A stretch of 64,000 bases of DNA, taken from contig NC_084935.1 of NCBI RefSeq assembly GCF_958298935.1, positions 1,560,001-1,624,000 on the forward strand, given 5' to 3'. Under the pieces are notes generated by a model, which was given only the letters and a program-made list of their open reading frames with translations, searched no databases and was not told where the DNA came from. Within the stretch, counting starts at the first letter, position 1, and each line of letters begins with the position of its first letter. This document shows, piece by piece, positions 44,019-53,999 of this stretch. Position numbers and translations under genes: made by a program. Origin of the DNA: Phragmites australis. Its lineage: Eukaryota; Streptophyta; Magnoliopsida; Poales; Poaceae.

Positions 44019-45936
44019 GTCTTCACCTGCATCACTACATGCACGCGTCTCGATCTATTTGGTTCAAAGCATGTGAATTTTGATTTCACAACAAATTTGC
44101 AAGAATTCCAAATAAGAATGTTCAATTTCAAACGAGTAAAGGGATCAAATGGTGCCGTGTCAGCTATGATGTTTTCACTAGTGTCATGTGCAATATTAAT
44201 TTTTCTGTGACACGTATGAATGATGGAGCTGCTAAGTCCTCATTCAAGAATCAGTGAGTGAATGCCTATGGGTTCCCCCGCTACAGTAGCTTTCAGACAA
44301 CTTGAGGTGAAACAGTTTTTCCATCGTTGATTTGTTGGTCCCCTCTCCTCGGATGCTCTCACTGGCAATGGAGGAAGAGCGGAGTCCAGCCTTCTAAAGG
44401 TGGACGGTGTATATCTATTAGTTAATCTAGGAGTAGGTTTCCTTGGTGACGCTCCCAGTTCAACCATCTTGAGTTTTGAACCTTGTTGGCTTCTCCGGCG
44501 ATGATGACATGTCGGCATCATCTTTGGCGGAGTTTTGACGAGGTTTGTAACTCTAATCTTATCTGTGAGTGGATTGGAGTCGTTTGTCATCCCCTTGAGT
44601 GGGTTTGTGTTTCAGAGTTGTTGGGTCTCTCGTCGGCGGTTGCAGATTTGTTCTATGGCCGGTGTTTTTTAAGCTTGTGAAGACAACGGCATCAGACCTG
44701 CTGCCTTAGTGCTGATGTTCGTTCATAGAAGCTTGCGTGTCGGAGTTTGTACGACGCCACACTCATCTACATGCGTCCTATGCGGCAACCCAAGGAGTGG
44801 AGGCTCTTCGTGGTCTAGGTATGGACACTGAGCTTCGGATCCAGTATTCTTTTCCAGCTTGCAACAGTGCAGCTGTTGGAGAGGCGGCAGATACCACCAG
44901 AGAAGACGTGAAAAGTACGAGGATCTGTGTGCATTTGTGTTGTACTTTTCCTTTCTTTTAGGAGTCTCTTTGTAAATAGGAGATTTATTCTATAACCTTT
45001 TAATATAATCTGATCCCTTCCAAAAAAAAAAAGGAGAGCTGCTCGTCCCCTTCTTCCTGGGTATATTCCGTGGGACCTTCAGGGCAACTGCCAAGGAGTG
45101 AAGAACTGAACCAGCACAGTTACTGACATGCTGCCTCTGGAGAATTTCAGCCTCCTTTCAGGCCAACTACTACAACGAAAGGGATCTGCCAGACTAACTC
45201 TTCTTGGTTACATGGATACATCCCTCACTGCTCTGGTTCAGTGATGTGTAGGTGCTAAGGTTAGTTGTATGATTGCATCATGAATTAGTTGTTGAGCTGC
45301 AACTGCTGAGACTGAAAGATGGCAGTATTTAGGTAGTAGACTATTATCAGTATTTGCCATACTGGGTGCACCCTTTTGACTTGCTAGGATCCAGTCACCC
45401 CAACCTTTTTTAGTGCGGTTCAGGTCTACCTCTGGCTGGATAAAGTACACCAGATTGCAGTTTGACCATTACTACTTTAATCTCCCAATGATATTTGATT
45501 TCGAACCATAGAAACTGGGACAATACCAGAGATGATGCACAAAATCATGTACCCTAAACTGTGTTCGACATTAGTTCGCAGTTAACCACAAGTGCTGAAT
45601 CTGCACCTGGATTTCATACACCACGATGCAGAGCAGATCTGAATCTGCTGATTGGATTTCATACACCAAGATGCAGAGCAGGTAATTCATCACTCGTATC
45701 TAAGATTGCTTGCAGCCTGCCCTTCACACATACTTCACACAAAATGAATCTCCCAGCCACTGTCGATGCGAGGAACATAATATTCAACATTTCAAGTCCT
45801 TCCAAGCTTTGGAGATGGAGACTCGTGCCTATCCAAACGTGATGTTCCATTCTACAGAACAGCAAGTCTCGAATCGAGGCTACCAAAATTTTTGATATGA
45901 TAATACAGCACAAACTTTGGCATTTTTTCAACCCAC
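44019..45936. other. Retroelement-like tail, short duplications and NOP58 3' UTR
   Basis: The region 44240-45031 ends in TAATATAATCTGATCCC and an A-run of about 11 at 45021-45031, like the 3' tail of a plus-strand retroelement, but no domain is recognisable. At 45608 and 45653, TGGATTTCATACACCA and the following GATGCAGAGCAG are duplicated with a period of 45 bp. The last part is presumably the NOP58 3' UTR. Confidence 0.45.
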
Positions 45937-48900
45937 TCATTCGTCGGCGTGCTTTTTCTTCTTTTTCTTCTTGTCTTTCTTACTCGACTCATCAGTTTCC
46001 ACCGGGGTGTCCTGGTTCTTGGATTTCTTCTTTTTCTTCTTCTCCCCATCCGCTTCAGCTGAAGGAGGTTCCTCGGTCTCCTTGTTCTTTTTCTTCTTCC
46101 CACCATTAGCATCAACTGCTGGAGACTCCTCCGTGCCCTTGGACTTCTTCTTTTTCTTTGACTTCTTGTTCTCCTGCTCTCTATCCTCTTCAGTTGCCTC
46201 CTCCTCAGGTGGTACAGCCTCTACCTCCTGATGTTTCCTCTTCTTTGAAGCCACTTCTGTCTTCTTTGGTGTTGCTTCAGGGAGAACTAAATCTGCTGCT
46301 GGATTGTAAGTCTGACAATGGCAAACACAAAGGGTCAGGATAAATGCTTTGAACTCCAATCATTTCAAGCTGTAGGTGAAGAATATCATTACTAGAAAAT
46401 GGGAAGGTAACTGGCGCAGACTAAAATGTTGCATGTGAAATTACTTCTTTGCGTGGATAACAAATTTATACAGTATCCTACTTGAACTTAAGAAGCTATG
46501 TTAGCAACGAGAGAAAACATAATGTTCGTTTTGTCAAGATTTTGAACCAAAAGAAAACAAACTTAGTATAGCTTCCAGGTCTCATTTGAAAAGATACACC
46601 AATAAGTCTTCAACAACTTACTTTGGCAGGCGTAGTTAAAGCCCCAGCACCCTTCTTACGGTCCTTTTCATACATTTCTATCTTGGGCTTTCCTTTCGTG
46701 GAACCTGCAGACCTCCCAAGTTCTTTATTCTCGAGGACTCGAAGCCGTGTTTCAAGCTGTTCAAATATTCGCAGATGTGAAGCATATCTCATGGAATATA
46801 CTGTGTCAAAGTTGCTTCCACACAACAGTAAAAGGTACCTTGACCCGGCTTTCAAGACCGATGGAGTTATCTTCACCATCACCAAGAGCATCGTATCTTA
46901 TGGCAAGTGCAGTTTTAGCAGCAAGTGAACGAGATATCTTCCCTTTGTTCTTTGGAGCAGCCTGGCCTATTAATGATGCATGATAGATGAGACCATACTT
47001 CGGTGTAGAATGCTTTGTCTTTAGAGCTCTGAACAAGGCCTGCAGACAGATAAGATGTTTAGGTCCCTGGGACTTATGACTGCATCAAAATCAAACATTT
47101 CAAAGTTGAAACAATACAACAACAAAAGCTTTTATGTCCCAAGCAAGTTGGGGCAAGACAGCAAGCTGGAGATGAAACCCAACATTGGAAGTTGAAACAA
47201 TAACAATAACAAAAAAAAAGGCAGTGGGCAGCATCAGGCACATACAATTCAGCCATTACAGGGGTAAAATTACACAATAAAAAGTATATTCATCATACCT
47301 TCTCAGCTCCCAGTATCTGAATTGTGCTGCCAGGCTGCTTTGCCAAATTGAGCAAACTACCACCATGTGCAATAAGGCGAGCGCCAACAAGTTCACCAAC
47401 AAGTGCAGTCAAATTGGGAGCAATAGTATTCATCCTACTTCTTAGGTAGTCATAGAGCTGGGCTCTGTACTCAGAAAGAGCTAAGACTTGGTCACACAGT
47501 TCCCTGATGTTTAACAGGTCAATATCACTAACTTCCGTGCCCATGGATATCACAGCTGCCTCCTTTAGCTCCGCTTCAACGTCTTCCGGCAATATCTAAA
47601 AGAAACAGGGGTACTAAGTAATAAGAAAGCTTTTAGGCAAATGAAAAAAAAAAACAAAAATATGGTTTTCTTGAAACAACTTACCTCAGAGAAATCAAGG
47701 TTAGCTGCGTTAACCCGATTGCCCATCAACTTCACAGCTTTTGCATACTGGATATTATCTGCAACAATTTTTGTTAGCTCTGGAAAGTGCCAACCGTACC
47801 ATTCACGGACCCTCATTGCATAAGTATTAAGCTCCTTGTCAAGATCGTCCAACAATCCAATGGCCTGAATGATCATTGTATCAACCTGTAGAAAAGGAGA
47901 TAGTCATAAATTTGGTTTATCCTTACTTGCAGTCTTGCACACGTGTGAAAAAAATGAAGAATACAATAGAAAAGAGAGTAACCAAAACATATGCTAGAAA
48001 ACACCAGATCATTAGGTTGTATAAAAAGGAATGAAGCACAAGAATGGTCTGAGAAAGTAGTGTGATGGTAGGAGGAGCAGGCTAACCTTTTCAGGGCTGA
48101 ACTTCAGCTTATACCTAGACAAACTGTGGGACAGTCCAAGGCTCATTGGACCCAGGTCCTGTGAAGCTAGTCCAGACATAAGTTCAGTTAACTGATTCCT
48201 CAGCCCTCTCATCAGTTCCATCACAGCACTATTGTGAACGCAGTCAATTTTCTGCAAACGTATCATCCCTATCAGTCATATTGATCATTGCAAGTGAATG
48301 GGGGGGAAGTCAAAAAACAACCAAGGCATGTAACGAACCAGCTTTTCTTTGATAGCATTTCCTAGCTTTGAATCAGCAACAGCCAAAGTTTCACCATCGC
48401 AGTGCTTCTGCAAGAACTTGCGCAGGCCCTTGCTAGGCTTGCTATCAATTAGCAAAGTGGCTGCTGAAAGCGCATCAGATGTATTCTCAAACTTGTTGAA
48501 AGCCTTAAGCTCAACCACCTAATATAAAATTCAATATAGAGAGTGATTCAGTGAACATGTAAGCTAAAAGTCTTTGGTGTAGTCAACAGGGAAATACCAT
48601 GGCAACAGAACTGAAGTTATTCAGTGAACATGCGATGCCAACAATTGACAAAGCAAGAAATGGCTGCACTCTCTCAACCCAAAGAAGATAGATAACTAGA
48701 GACACAAAGCAGCGGCCATAATACCGTGAGTGTCTACACGCCTAACATTCTTTTCTCTTTTTTTTGCGAGGAGCATTCTTACCATCAAAATGCCCAGCTA
48801 ATGAACACAATAACGATAAACTGTAACAACGATACACTGGCAAGGCACTGAACTCAATAGAACAAGAACAAACTACAAAACTCTTGAGAGCTCAAAAGTC

Positions 48901-49159
48901 GAAACAAAAGCCACGGATTATTCTACCTTCCTTGCTGAATCCGACGAGGCGAAATCCTTCCACAGATCCTACAATCCAAAGGCACGACATCGTTAGACAC
49001 CGAAAACCATATGAACACATTGAACACACACCCACGCACGAACTGAGATAGATAGAGAGAGGAGACAGAGCATCCACTCACCTCAACTTTGCTGAGCTTC
49101 CCCTCATCCAGCACCTTGAAGAGCGCGAACCCCGCGGGCGTCTCGAACAGCACCAACAT
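45937..49159 (-). CDS. NOP58: NOP58/NOP5 box C/D snoRNP core protein, nine exons, 557 aa
   Basis: Nucleolar scaffold of box C/D snoRNPs that direct rRNA 2'-O-methylation with fibrillarin, NOP56 and SNU13. Exons (minus): 49159-49082, 48968-48927, 48518-48339, 48251-48087, 47885-47685, 47595-47299, 47039-46839, 46756-46622, 46311-45937; total 1,674 bp, one open frame. The N-terminal NOP5NT domain starts [16 protein letters not shown]. The NOSIC and Nop domains include [35 protein letters not shown] and [15 protein letters not shown]. The tail is a KKKKK/E-D (KKE/D) repeat typical of eukaryotic NOP58, ending [11 protein letters not shown]. All eight introns are phase 0. The start codon follows a 5'-UTR intron (donor about 49322, acceptor about 49168). 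Confidence 0.97.
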
Positions 49160-49400
49160 CTCCTCACCTGAATCCCACGCAGAGCACAGCAACCAAGCAC
49201 GCGTCAGCACACCAAGCCGAACGGAGAGAGAAAGAAAGCCCCCGCGCGGTGCGATGGTATGCCTTTATGGACGGCGCTGGCCGGACGGGCGTGCGGCGGC
49301 GGCGGCGCGAGGGGTTTTTACCTGCGTAGGAGGCTAGAGGCGCTGCGAGAGGGGAAGGGAGAGATGGCGGCGAGGGGTTTAGGGCTCCGCTTATATTGGG
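49160..49400 (-). promoter_or_regulatory. NOP58 5' UTR with intron, telomere-like box and TATA-like motif
   Basis: On the minus strand a leader with CCTCTCGCAGCGCCTCTAGC leads to CTACGCAG|GTAAAAAC (donor near 49322), and the intron ends GATTCAG just before GAGGAG-ATG. The leader begins near CCCTAAACCCCTCGCC, containing the plant telomere unit (TTTAGGG on the plus strand at 49378-49384), a telo-box-like element. AATATAAG, about ten bases upstream, may be a TATA element. Confidence 0.6.
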
Positions 49401-49419
49401 CAAGAGAGGCGAAGGTTTT

Positions 49420-49560
49420 GCGGCCCATGGGTCACTGCAATGTGGGCCCTTTCAATTCTCAGGTTTCCTAGAGAAAACTGTACTGGGCCATAACTAGAGG
49501 CCCATTAGGTCTAGTTATCAGCCCACTACGAACGGAGACTGTAGACCCACGGCCCAGCCA
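49420..49560 (-). promoter_or_regulatory. Six site II (TGGGCY) motifs in the NOP58 promoter
   Basis: GGCCCA or its complement occurs at 49422, 49443, 49484, 49499 and 49551, and AGCCCA at 49520, all within 140 bp upstream of the transcribed region. The combination of site II elements with a telo-box is the known promoter signature of plant ribosomal-protein and ribosome-biogenesis genes. It fits NOP58 exactly. Confidence 0.72.
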
Positions 49561-50583
49561 AAACGCGATTTTTCATTTTTATTTCGAAAATCAAAAAATT
49601 GAAAAAATAGACGACCGTTTGAAAAAATTACAGAACAGGCACCTTTCAATGGGCAATATATTTTAAAAAATAAACATGTTACCCTATATATTAAAAAATA
49701 AAAATACGTCATTTCAGTGCTCTTAATATTTAAAACATTATCAAAATAGTTATAAAAAATTCTAAAAAAAGTATGATGTAGAAGATGCTGTAAACTAGCT
49801 TTTAAAAAATTAAATTAAATAATTATTTGTATAGTGAGAAATAAAAAAATAAATTTTATTATACAGAGTCTAACAATAGTCTAGTTTCGAAATATAAAAA
49901 TAAAAAAATCTCACCAAAACGCACGGCGGAGTCGATCAGCACAACGCTGCTCTCGCCGTGTCGCGTGTGGGCGCATCGTTCTTCGATCCCGTCATGCTCC
50001 CGGCTTCTTGCGGTCGTAGTGGCTATGAGTCAGGCCGGCCGGCGGCGTATCCTCCACCACCCTAACTCACCGAAAAATTTATCGGTAACAAAAAATATAT
50101 CAGAGGTTAGCGATAAATAAAATTACCGGATTTATCAGAATTCTATCGGTGATAGAAAAAAATTGGACAAAATTTGAAAAAAAAAAGACCTCAAATTCTT
50201 TAGAATATCACATAGATTGTATCCAAATCATTTGACATTAAAAATAACATATAAATAAATTATGATTGAATGGGTGGTCTGGTGGGTTGCGGCCTGTGGG
50301 CCAACGTTTTGTTGCTCGCGTGTTAGATCCGAAAATCAAAAGACGCTAAATTCAAAAATTACCAAATTTTTTAGCCGATCGGTAAATTTATCGGCCCCTG
50401 CCGATAAACAGAATTATCAGGTTTATCGATTTTTTTTTTACAATAATCAAAAGACGCTAAATTCAAAAATTACTAAAATTTTTGACCCATCAGTAAATTT
50501 ACCGGCTCCTGCCGATAAAAAGAATTATCAGATTTATCGATTTTTTTTATGATAAATTTTTCACTACCCTAACTACATCAATG
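49561..50583. other. AT-rich spacer with a 111-bp tandem duplication
   Basis: AATCAAAAGACGCTAAATTC recurs at 50334 and 50445, and the units end in TTATCGATTTTTTT, a period of 111 bp. The region 50060-50570 also carries GAAAAATTTATC at its left and, inverted, at its right end, so it may be a transposon with repeated CCGATAAA-type subterminal motifs. No gene is seen. Confidence 0.55.
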
Positions 50584-50752
50584 GTGAAAAGCGCAAGTGC
50601 CCTCCCAGACGAGGTTGTTGGAGTATTGCCTTCCGATAGCCTCGTGCACCGGCGTCCTCTTGTTCAATATTGGTCACGGCATCTACCTCATCTGCAACCC
50701 CGTCACGCAGTAGTGGACTGATCTCCCGCGGCTGCCGGAGCGAAACCGCTGA
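50584..50752 (+). pseudogene. F-box gene fragment
   Basis: The plus strand begins MVKSASALPDEVVG, the start of an F-box (LPDEV), and after a break continues GVLLFNIGHGIYLICNPVTQ, stop, WTDLPRLPER, typical of an F-box-associated domain. The middle of the gene is deleted. It may be a relative of the larger F-box pseudogene at 52.6 kb. Confidence 0.6.
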
Positions 50753-52649
50753 GCATCGTCAAGGGAGTAGCACTTCTTGGTTTGATTTAATTGATAAATT
50801 ATGAACTCAAACAGATAAACTAATATAATTATATAATAGAAATATATTCTTTTTATACTCGATGACACTAACAATAGAGTAGTAAGCATGAGAGATATTG
50901 AGAAATAACATATGTATCGATCTTCGCAGAGGAGGAAGCAGTAGGACACCGTGATGTTGATGCAAGTGAAGAGGTAGAGGATGCAAATTGGAACAGTCGC
51001 GTCGAGCGATTTCAAAAACTTATTCACTTCTTTCGGTGTAAGATCCTAAAGATGATCGGTTCTGGAGAGTCTCCCAATTATCGGTGCATGTCAACACACG
51101 GGATGGAGTAATCTATATGTAACGACACAATATAGAGAGAAAAAGGTAAAAACTCTAGCTCATATATGTGTTGTGGCGGTGGCTAGTAATTTATTTTTTT
51201 CTTAAATTAATTAAATAGGAGTAAATCTTTAATTTATTTTTTAGCTTTTAGTCAACCCAAATGACAAAGAAATACAAAGCTCGCATCCAAACGCCAAGCT
51301 CTCAAGACGCTAGATCGGAAGTCACTACGTGAAAAAATACCATAAGTGACAAGGTAATAATTATCATAGGTTACGGGTCTCATACCTATCACTCCGAATA
51401 TGTTATTGATGACTAGCCATAAATGATGAGTAATGACTTATCACTAATTAAATCATTAGTGATGGATCAAAATTTGACCCGTCACTAATAAAATTCATAA
51501 GTGACGGATCGTAATTTTGACATGTCACTTATTACGAATCACCCAAATATTTTTCGCGTTTTTTGGACCAAAAAAAAGTAAAAAAAAAAAAAATCAACTG
51601 AGCCGGTCCAACTCAATGCAATCACCACTCGCCATGTATCCCTTGTAATTTTTCACACTATTTTCTTACTTTGTGTTCCGTGGGGATTGAAGTCGCGACC
51701 TACCCTCATGCGCGTAGCAGTCTGACCACCTCACCCTCGCGTGCGTTCTGAAGGGAGCCAAATAAATATTTATTTAACATTTTTGTCGAATGTCATAAGT
51801 AACGGGTCATAACCATGACTCGTCACTTATCAAGTCATAAGTGGTGGGTCACAGTTATGACTCATCACTAATGTTCATTGTGCAATAGACATACAAACTA
51901 GTTGATCTGGAGTGTCTTCAGTAAAATAGACATAACTTTTGCATACGGACTCCGAATTTAATATATTTTTTACTCTACGGATATCTACAGAAGAAGTTAC
52001 ATCCGTTTCTCCCCACTTCGTTGGGTTTGGTGAATTTTTCAAGGCCAAAAACGGACTGAAAGATTGAGTTCTCGCTCTCAGAAGTTTCTGCACCGTTTTC
52101 GGGACACACGTTTATGTTCATAGCCGCAACCCCTTACATCAAACTTGAGTATAAATGTACAACAGTTCATATTCTAGTGCTGCTGAAGTGAAGAAAAAAA
52201 GAGAGAAAAATATTTCACTTTAAATTCAAGATATGAAAAGCAAATCGAACGAAGAATTAACACTTTTATCCAGAGAAATTCATTATGTGGTATAGGACTG
52301 TAGAGTATATAAGTGACAGCTCATAACTATTCTGCTACCAAAACTGAGCCAAATATTTGTGACTACTATCATTAGTGATGGGTTATAACATGACCCGTCA
52401 CTACTAACTGGCTTAAAAGACCCATCAATAATGAGTTTGTTATTGATGATGGGTCAAAACTTAATCTGTCACTGTTGATTGGCCTAGTATGACTAAGAAA
52501 ATAAGTTAAAATGTGTCTTAATTTATATATGATAAGTAATCGACAAGTTTGTCGATTTGGTTTATTAAGTTTAAAATTACTGAGCTTAATTTAAGTATTT
52601 TAATTATATATTAACTAGAGTTAAAATTAAAAAAAAAATTACTTATCTC
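50753..52649. mobile_element. CACTA-like DNA with subterminal repeats
   Basis: A probable end, CACTACGTGAAAAAATACC, lies at 51323. From there to about 52480 the motifs AAGTGACGGGTCAT/ATGACCCGTCAC-TA recur in both orientations (about 51460-51540, 51795-51870, 52375-52470), as in CACTA subterminal regions. The opposite terminus and a 3-bp duplication were not found. No transposase is visible, so it is non-autonomous or truncated. Confidence 0.5.
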
Positions 52650-53990
52650 ACGTACTCCGCTTCCGCGCCGTCTGCAAGTTGCGGCGCCGCACCACCGACC
52701 CGCGCTTCCTCACCGCCCACGCCTACGGCCGGCCGAGGTTGTCCTGTACACGTACACAGACGCGGCGCCGCACAGGAAGCGCCCGGCCTGCTATGCCGTC
52801 GACATCGCGCTGGACACGCTCCTAGTCTCCGCCCACGAGGCGGGCCGCTGTCGGCGTCTCATCCGCTACCCCAAGTTCGTGACAACCAGGGACCCCCCTG
52901 AGAGGTGGCATCTCAGTATGCCGATGCACTGCCTCCTGCGACGGCGCGTCCTCCTGTTCAACAAGGACGATGGCTTCTACCTCTTCTGCAACCCCGGCCG
53001 CGACGAGGCAGTGGGCCGAGCTCCCGCGGCTTGCCCAACCATCTCCCACAGTCCCACCGGCTTCAACATAGATTACGCCTTTTACTTCCACCAGCCGTCC
53101 GGCGAGTACCGGCTCTTGTGTGGCCGCCGTACACCTGCTGGCCGGACGTGGTGCGTCCTCACCACCGGTGTTTTTTTTTTTGATGAAAAATAGGAGAGCT
53201 GTTTTTTTAAGAAACAAAGTGATACAAGATGATCAAAACACAAAAACATCAAGTAAAAGGTTTACTTGCACATACCGAGGCGATAACCCTGTCTCTTAAG
53301 AGACCTTCGCCCCTATCATCACCCAAACACCAAATTCCTCCTTAATAATGGCGAGGAGAGCTTGGCAGGAGGCATGCTGCCCATCGAAACCGGTGCTGCT
53401 GAGCCCCGGCATGTCGACACGCACGCTGAGGCTGCCCTGATGCCCCCCAACCTGTACACGACAGTGACAACACCCGTGCCTCTCCACGACCACCTGCACT
53501 GGCCGCCTCACCGGAACTTGTCCACAGGCAAGACGACGAAGATGGTGGCGTTCAACATCTTGTCAGAGACGTTCCACCTAATGGAAGGGCCGCCAACGAC
53601 CAGCACGCTAGTGAAGCTCTTCGACATGGATGGGGTACCCGTGGCAGCCGACTTCGGGGCGGAGAAGCACGTCGACCTCTGGTTCCTCGAGGACTACGGC
53701 GGCGAGAGGTGGGAACTAACGCCGGCATCGAGTTGCAGCGCCATCGGGATCCGGTTGGTTAATCCCACGCGAGCCTTCGTGTTTGCTGTCTGTTGCCGCG
53801 GCGGGCGACGACGAAGGGAACGTCATGCTGTGGCAGCAACCTCGGGTTAGTCGTGTGCAACGTGAGGAGGAGGAAGACGGTGAGGACCATGACGAGGTCG
53901 GAGAGCAACGTCATCGTGTCACGGCATGTGTTCAGGGAAACACTGGTGCAGCACGCGTGCTTTCTCCGCGCGGCGTTCGGCCGACTCGCC
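52650..53990 (+). pseudogene. F-box protein pseudogene (F-box and F-box-associated domain)
   Basis: Plus-strand pieces in order: LRFRAVCKLRRRTTDPRFL (end of an F-box) near 52655; after a shift, VVLYTYTDAAPHRKRPACYA and LLFNKDDGFYLFCNPG; then CVLTTG at about 53150-53168. A LINE tail of 218 bp interrupts it. The frame then resumes precisely as AAEPRHVDTHAEA, HLHWPPHRNLSTGKTTKMVA and DLWFLEDYGGERWELT. A last shift near 53786 gives LGLVVCNVRRRKTVRTMT and VIVSRHVFRETLVQHA. The start of the F-box is missing. Degradation is moderate, and it cannot encode a functional SCF substrate receptor. Confidence 0.78.
53171..53388 (-). mobile_element. LINE 3' end inserted in the F-box pseudogene
   Basis: 218 bp flanked by the 7-bp duplication ACCGGTG (53164-53170 and 53389-53395). 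On the minus strand it encodes the end of a LINE protein (ALLAIIKEEFGVWVMIGAK) followed by a UTR and a terminal A-run, seen as 12 T at 53171-53182. Deleting one duplication copy and the insert restores the F-box frame (TTGAAEPRH), which proves the ends. Confidence 0.88.
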
Positions 53991-53999
53991 GTTGATCGT

